Positions 44,967 to 48,813 of a stretch of DNA of 48,813 bases are shown here, in pieces (the first letter of the stretch is position 1; the number at the start of each line of letters is the position of its first letter). The notes beneath the pieces were generated by a model, which worked only from the letters and a program-made list of their open reading frames with translations, was not told where the DNA came from and did not search any database. The DNA is from Pseudohaliea sp964438205. GTDB taxonomy: Bacteria; Pseudomonadota; Gammaproteobacteria; Pseudomonadales; Halieaceae. The position numbers and the translations under genes were made by a program. The stretch is from positions 1 through 48,813 of the forward strand of contig CAYTJQ010000022.1 of NCBI GenBank assembly GCA_964438205.1. The letters are read 5' to 3'.

Positions 44967-45482
44967 ATGGTCCGCGCCCTTTACCCTGCCTGCTTCCTGC
45001 TCGCCTGCCTGCCCGGCGCGCAGGCGGAGCCGACCACCGTCTATCGCACGGTGGATGCGCAGGGCAACGTCACCTTCAGCGACCAGCCCCCTGCCGACGG
45101 GTCCGCCGAGGTGCTCTCCATCGACGTGCCGCCGCCGGCCGACCCCGCCGTGCTGGAGGAACGCCTCGAGACCATGCGGGAGACGACGGAGCGCATGGCG
45201 GCCGACCGTCTTGCCCGGGAAAGCGCCCGGGAGAGCGCCCGGGAGAGCCAGCGCGCCGAGCTAGCGGCGGCGCGGCAGCCCGGGACGCAGCCCGAGCCCG
45301 AGCCGGTCCCGCGCACGCTGGTGGTCCCCGCGACGCCCTGGTATGGGTGGCCCCGCTACCGCCCGCCGTGGCGGCCCGGGCCGCCGCTGCGCCCGCACCC
45401 CGTGCACCCACCGCTACAGCCCGGGATCCCGCTTGAGAACAACCAGCAGCTCATGCGCCCGCTCGTTTCCGACCGCCGCTGA
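44967..45482 (+). CDS. DUF4124-domain periplasmic/envelope protein
   Basis: A 171-aa exported protein. The signal peptide is 1-20 (ACFLLACLPGAQA). A DUF4124 domain follows (VYRTVDAQGNVTFSDQPP, about 23-40), a small domain common in gammaproteobacterial envelope proteins. Then comes a charged helix with an in-frame repeat RESA-RESA-RESQ from a 12-bp DNA repeat (about 45215-45250), and a Pro/Arg/Trp-rich tail (RPPWRPGPPLRPHP). Function unknown. The start ATG lacks a Shine-Dalgarno sequence and lies right behind TATAAT, so it may be translated from a leaderless transcript. Confidence 0.8.
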   Translation: MVRALYPACFLLACLPGAQAEPTTVYRTVDAQGNVTFSDQPPADGSAEVLSIDVPPPADPAVLEERLETMRETTERMAADRLARESARESARESQRAELAAARQPGTQPEPEPVPRTLVVPATPWYGWPRYRPPWRPGPPLRPHPVHPPLQPGIPLENNQQLMRPLVSDRR

Positions 45483-45541
45483 CGTGGCCCGGCCGAGAGC
45501 CCGCCCCCCGTGATCATCGCGCTTCCAGCGGGAGAGCCGCC

Positions 45542-46942
45542 ATGGCACGCCTGACCTTCCACGGAGCCGCGCGCGAGGTGACCGGCTCCTGTCATTTCCT
45601 GGAGGCCCCGGCCGTGGGGCGGGTGCTGCTCGACTGCGGCATGCACCAGGGCGGTGACGCCGTCGAGCGCAACGACGGCGACTTCGGCTTCGATCCGGCG
45701 AGCATCGATGCGGTGGTGCTTTCCCACGCCCACCTCGACCACTCCGGGCTGCTGCCGCGGCTCTACCGCCAGGGGTTTCGCGGGCCCATTCACTGCACGG
45801 CGGCGACCGCCGAACTGCTGGCGGTCATGCTGAAGGATGCGGCCGGGCTCTACTTCCGCGACCTCGAGCGCAGCAACCTGCGCAACGCGCGGCGCGGCCG
45901 TCCCGAGGAGCCGCCGGCCTACGAGTGGGACGACGTGGCGGCGGTGCTCGAGGCCTGCGCGGGGCACCGCTACCGGGAAGCGGTGGCGCTGGGGCCGGCG
46001 GCCACGCTCCGCTTCCACGACGCGGGGCATATCCTCGGTTCGGCGATCTGCGAAGTGTCCTTCGAGGAGGCCGACGGGCCGCGCCGCCTGGTCTTCTCCG
46101 GCGACCTCGGCAAGCACGACTCGGTGCTCATGCGCGAGCCCGAGCGGCTCACGGCCGCGGACCTCGTGCTCCTCGAGAGCACCTATGGCGACCGCGAGCA
46201 CAAGAGCGAGGAGGACACGCTCGTGGAACTGGGGGAGGTACTGCGGGACACCTGGCGCCGCGGCGGCAGCGTGATGATCCCGAGCTTCGCCGTCGGCCGC
46301 ACCCAGGAGATCCTCTTTCACCTGGGCTGCCTCTACCAGGCCGGCGTACTGGACGGATGGCGGGTCTTCCTCGACAGTCCCATGGCCATCGCGGTCACCC
46401 GGGTCTATGACCACTGGCTGAAGCTGCTCGACAAAGAGGACGTGCGCACCCTCAACGAGAGCCAGCGCGCCTCCCTGGAAAAATTCCTGCCGACGCTGCA
46501 GCTGACCGAGAGCACCGATGAGTCCATGGCCATCAACCGCATCAAGAAGGGCGCCCTGATCATCGCCGGCAGCGGCATGTGCACCGGCGGCCGTATCCGC
46601 CACCACTTCAAGCACCGCATCTGGGATGCGCGCAATACGGTGATTTTCGTGGGCTTCCAGGCCGCCGGGACACTGGGCCGGCTGATCGTCGACGGCGTCA
46701 GCCCCATCCGCATGTTCGGCGACGAGTTCGTGGTGAAGGCGCAGGTGGCTACCCTGGGCGGGCTCTCCGCGCATGCGGGACAGAGCGGGCTCGTTGCCTG
46801 GCTCGGCGCCTTCGACCCCGCGCCGCGTACCGTGCTCGTTCACGGCGAGGCCGGGGCCCAGCAGGCGCTGGCCGCGCGCATCCGCGGCGAGCTGGGCATC
46901 GAGGCGGAAATCCCCGCCCGCTACGACAGCATCGAGTTCTGA
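45542..46942 (+). CDS. MBL-fold/beta-CASP RNase-like protein
   Basis: A 466-aa cytosolic metallo-beta-lactamase-fold hydrolase of the beta-CASP, RNA-processing group (bacterial YSH1/CPSF73-like). Zinc motifs are SHAHLDHSG (HxHxDH), DAGHILGS and SGDLG. The beta-CASP signatures are ESTYGDREH and SGMCTGGRIRHHF. The RMMBL C-terminus has LGGLSAHAGQSGL and VLVHGE. These predict two-zinc RNA hydrolysis, probably endo- or exonucleolytic; the target is unknown. GGGAGAG precedes ATG 45542. The gene ends in TTCTGA, which is repeated three more times at 14-bp intervals downstream. No neighbouring RNA gene or operon partner is evident. Confidence 0.92.
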   Translation: MARLTFHGAAREVTGSCHFLEAPAVGRVLLDCGMHQGGDAVERNDGDFGFDPASIDAVVLSHAHLDHSGLLPRLYRQGFRGPIHCTAATAELLAVMLKDAAGLYFRDLERSNLRNARRGRPEEPPAYEWDDVAAVLEACAGHRYREAVALGPAATLRFHDAGHILGSAICEVSFEEADGPRRLVFSGDLGKHDSVLMREPERLTAADLVLLESTYGDREHKSEEDTLVELGEVLRDTWRRGGSVMIPSFAVGRTQEILFHLGCLYQAGVLDGWRVFLDSPMAIAVTRVYDHWLKLLDKEDVRTLNESQRASLEKFLPTLQLTESTDESMAINRIKKGALIIAGSGMCTGGRIRHHFKHRIWDARNTVIFVGFQAAGTLGRLIVDGVSPIRMFGDEFVVKAQVATLGGLSAHAGQSGLVAWLGAFDPAPRTVLVHGEAGAQQALAARIRGELGIEAEIPARYDSIEF

Positions 46943-46984
46943 CCGGTGACTTCTGAACGGCGACTTCTGAGCAGTGACTTCTGA
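46937..46984 (+). repeat. 14-bp tandem repeat of the gene end (TTCTGA x4)
   Basis: TTCTGA, the last codon plus stop of the MBL gene, recurs at 46937, 46951, 46965 and 46979. The intervening bases are similar (ccggtgac, acggcgac, gcagtgac). The 14-bp period puts TGA in all three forward frames. Confidence 0.9.
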
Positions 46985-47057
46985 ACAGGGTCCTGTGGCA
47001 GCGCCCGGCGGCAGGCGCTAAAGTAGGGTTAACGCTTTGTGCCTTAGGAGATCGCCC

Positions 47058-47648
47058 ATGCGCCGGCTCGGTCTGTGCCTGCTCGCGGCAGTGCTTCCCG
47101 CGGTCCTTCCCGCGTTCGCGGCAGACCCCTTCGAGGACTTCGAGCCCGTCGACAACGCCCTCGTGGTCGCCGCCCCCGCGCCGGCCTGGGACGGCGACGA
47201 CCCGGTCGTCCAGCGCGGCCGCTACCTCGTCAACCTGCTCGGCTGCGCCAGCTGCCACACGGACGGCGCCCTCATCGGCGCACCGGAGGAGGCGCGGGCG
47301 CTGGCCGGCTCGCGGGTGGGCATCGCCATCTCGGACCCGATGCGGGTCCGCTACCCCGCCGTGGTCTACCCGCCCAACCTCACGCCGCACCCGACCGCCG
47401 GTCTGGGCAGCTGGAGCGAAGAGGACATCGCGGGCCTGCTGCGCGAGGGGATGAGCCGCCACGGCGGCCGCGCGCTGCCGGTGATGCCCTGGCAGAGCTA
47501 TGCCCGGCTCGCGGCGGAGGACGCCGCCGCCATCGCCCGCTACCTGAAGCGCCTCGCGCCCAACCCGCACCGGGCGCCCGCGCGGGTGCCGGAAGGCGAG
47601 CCGGCGAGCGCGCCCTACGTGCACGTGGGGCTGTACCAGCGGCGTTGA
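47058..47648 (+). CDS. c-type cytochrome (monoheme)
   Basis: A 196-aa exported cytochrome c. A signal peptide (1-24, PAVLPAFA) is followed by an acidic linker and one heme-binding motif, GCASCH. A likely distal methionine ligand lies in ALPVMPWQSY. The ARYLKRLAPNP C-terminal helix is typical of class I cytochromes and of cytochrome subunits of dehydrogenases. The covalent heme needs periplasmic maturation. AGGAG lies 8 bp before ATG 47058; an upstream in-frame start (47037) is less likely. No dehydrogenase gene is adjacent, so the electron donor is unknown. Confidence 0.9.
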   Translation: MRRLGLCLLAAVLPAVLPAFAADPFEDFEPVDNALVVAAPAPAWDGDDPVVQRGRYLVNLLGCASCHTDGALIGAPEEARALAGSRVGIAISDPMRVRYPAVVYPPNLTPHPTAGLGSWSEEDIAGLLREGMSRHGGRALPVMPWQSYARLAAEDAAAIARYLKRLAPNPHRAPARVPEGEPASAPYVHVGLYQRR

Positions 47649-47668
47649 TTCAGACGGAGGTCGGCACC

Positions 47669-47690
47669 GCCGCGGGGTGAGCACCGCGGC
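47669..47690. terminator. hairpin after the cytochrome gene
   Basis: GCCGCGG (47669-47675) and CCGCGGC (47684-47690) form a perfect 7-bp stem with an 8-base loop, 20 bp after the stop. There is no T-run, so rho-independent termination is uncertain. The remaining spacer to 47799 shows nothing else recognisable. Confidence 0.45.
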
Positions 47691-47799
47691 TGCTGTCTAC
47701 CGGCGGTTACCCGGTCGCTTCCGCTCCGGCTCTCGGACTGCCCCGGCTGATTAGAGCCTGAGTGGAAAACCCGGGTTGAGGCAGCCAGAGTTGGCCTGG

Positions 47800-48813
47800 T
47801 CAGTGGTCGACGTCGACCACCCGGCCCTCCGCCGCGCGCAGCAGGCGGTCCCAGAGCGCTGCCCCCAGGCCCTCGCGGCCGAAATCCCGCACCAGGAGGG
47901 TATCCACGCCCCGGCGGTCCAGGGCGCGCAGGGCCTCGAACAGGCGCCGGCTGATCGCCGCGTAATCGCCCTCGGCGCCGAGGACCTCGACCGCCGCTTT
48001 GTCCGTGAAACCCGCCTCGGCGAAGGCCGCGGCGTCTTCCGCGGCCAGCAGCAGGCCCACGGCTTGCCCCTGCGCCGCGAGCCGCTGCGCTTCTTCCTGC
48101 ATGCGCGCGCGGACGGCCGCCCGGCTGCCGGTGAACAGCAGCACCCGGGCCCGCGGCGAATAGTGCTTGAGCAGCTGCCCCGGCGCGTCCGTGGCGCCGT
48201 CCTCGGCGAGGTAGCGCGGCGCCACTGTGGTTTCCGGCAGCACCGCCTGCAGGTCCTCGAGCAGCACACCGCCGGGGCGCAGGACCACGGGCGCCGGCCC
48301 GGTGAGGTCGAGCACGGTGGACTCCACGCCGATGGGCGTGGGGCCGCCGTCGAGCACCAGGTCGATGCGCCCGTCGAGATCCTCGAGCACGTGCGCCGCC
48401 GTGGTGGCCGAGGGCCGGGTGAAGGTGTTGGCGCTGGGCGCGCCGATGGGCAGGTCCACCGCCTGCAGCAGCGCCCGGGCCAGCGGGTGGGCCGGCATGC
48501 GCACGGCTACCGTGTCCCGGCCGGCGGCGATGGTGTCCGGCACGCCGGGGGCGCGCTTCAGCACCAGCGTGAGGGCGCCGGGCCAGAAGGCGTCGGCGAG
48601 GGCGCGCGCCGCCGGCGGGATGTCCCGGGCGAGTTGGTCCAGCTGCTCCGCGCGCGCGATATGGGCGATGATCGGATCGTTGGCCGGACGCTCCTTGGCC
48701 GCGTAGATCCGCGCCAGGGCGTCCGCATCCAGCGCGTTTGCCCCGAGGCCGTAGACCGTCTCCGTGGGGAAGGCGACCAGGCCGCCGGCGCGAAGGATGC
48801 GGGCGGCCTCGGC
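47800..48813 (-). CDS. Sua5-type threonylcarbamoyl-AMP synthase, 5' end cut by window edge
   Basis: This enzyme makes threonylcarbamoyl-AMP from threonine, bicarbonate and ATP for t6A37 of ANN-decoding tRNAs. The visible 337 residues begin inside the N-terminal YrdC domain near AFPTETVYGLG and include KERPANDP, PSANTF and VESTVLDL. They continue into a Sua5-specific C-terminal domain (QLLKHYSPRA onward) lacking in short TsaC proteins. The start lies beyond position 48813; only some residues are missing, judged from the family. It is convergent with the cytochrome gene. The reading frame is uninterrupted from the window edge. Confidence 0.92.
   Translation of the reverse strand, partial: AEAARILRAGGLVAFPTETVYGLGANALDADALARIYAAKERPANDPIIAHIARAEQLDQLARDIPPAARALADAFWPGALTLVLKRAPGVPDTIAAGRDTVAVRMPAHPLARALLQAVDLPIGAPSANTFTRPSATTAAHVLEDLDGRIDLVLDGGPTPIGVESTVLDLTGPAPVVLRPGGVLLEDLQAVLPETTVAPRYLAEDGATDAPGQLLKHYSPRARVLLFTGSRAAVRARMQEEAQRLAAQGQAVGLLLAAEDAAAFAEAGFTDKAAVEVLGAEGDYAAISRRLFEALRALDRRGVDTLLVRDFGREGLGAALWDRLLRAAEGRVVDVDH

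Overview
The window looks like a chromosomal segment of a high-GC (roughly 70% by eye), probably aerobic and probably marine gammaproteobacterium. Supporting this are the adjacent tRNA-modification genes cmoA and cmoB, a LapD/LapG pair, a sigma32-type heat-shock promoter in front of lon, two TonB-dependent receptors, a heme A synthase, a BCCT transporter and a TPR-sulfotransferase. I cannot name the genus; a Halieaceae-like or related marine lineage is only a guess. It is a draft assembly: 100 N at 22290-22389 are flanked by an exact 55-bp duplication that looks like an unmerged contig overlap. I see no rRNA, tRNA, CRISPR array, insertion sequence or prophage.

Layout. 1-6435: lon behind a heat-shock promoter; a convergent minus-strand pair (class IV aminotransferase and sulfotransferase-like P-loop protein); cmoA-cmoB; a small basic protein. 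6573-14741: ribokinase, an aspartate-family aminotransferase, the ABC-F protein Uup, acetoacetyl-CoA synthetase, heme A synthase and an XRE-cupin regulator, mostly single metabolic genes. 14888-19497: a small conserved protein and a partial Lap biofilm module (lapG-lapD, with a divergent LapE-like TolC protein). 19582-23886: a minus-strand amidase and TonB-dependent receptor around the assembly gap. 24032-28990: PAP2 phosphatase, an MJ1255-type glycosyltransferase, then a minus-strand BCCT-MFS pair.

29443-41673 is the most unusual part. A plus-strand run encodes a TonB-dependent receptor, a TPR-sulfotransferase, a MarR regulator, an ABC-exporter-like protein, a membrane fusion protein, a TolC protein and a P-type ATPase. 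The exporter keeps the transmembrane domain and the outline of the nucleotide-binding domain but has lost every ATPase motif. The three export genes are translationally coupled (stop/start abutting, then overlapping), so they look like a maintained tripartite envelope system without an obvious ATP engine.

41670-48813 carries an EAL-HDOD protein, an OmpA-like lipoprotein coupled to a pectinacetylesterase-like hydrolase, a DUF4124 protein, an MBL/beta-CASP RNase-like protein, a c-type cytochrome and a Sua5-type threonylcarbamoyl-AMP synthase cut by the right edge.

Two cross-cutting patterns stand out. Several genes end in short tandem duplications of their last bases plus stop codon, with periods of 14-16 bp that place TGA in more than one frame. 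Also, an 18-bp motif recurs with one mismatch in two 5' regions about 22 kb apart.
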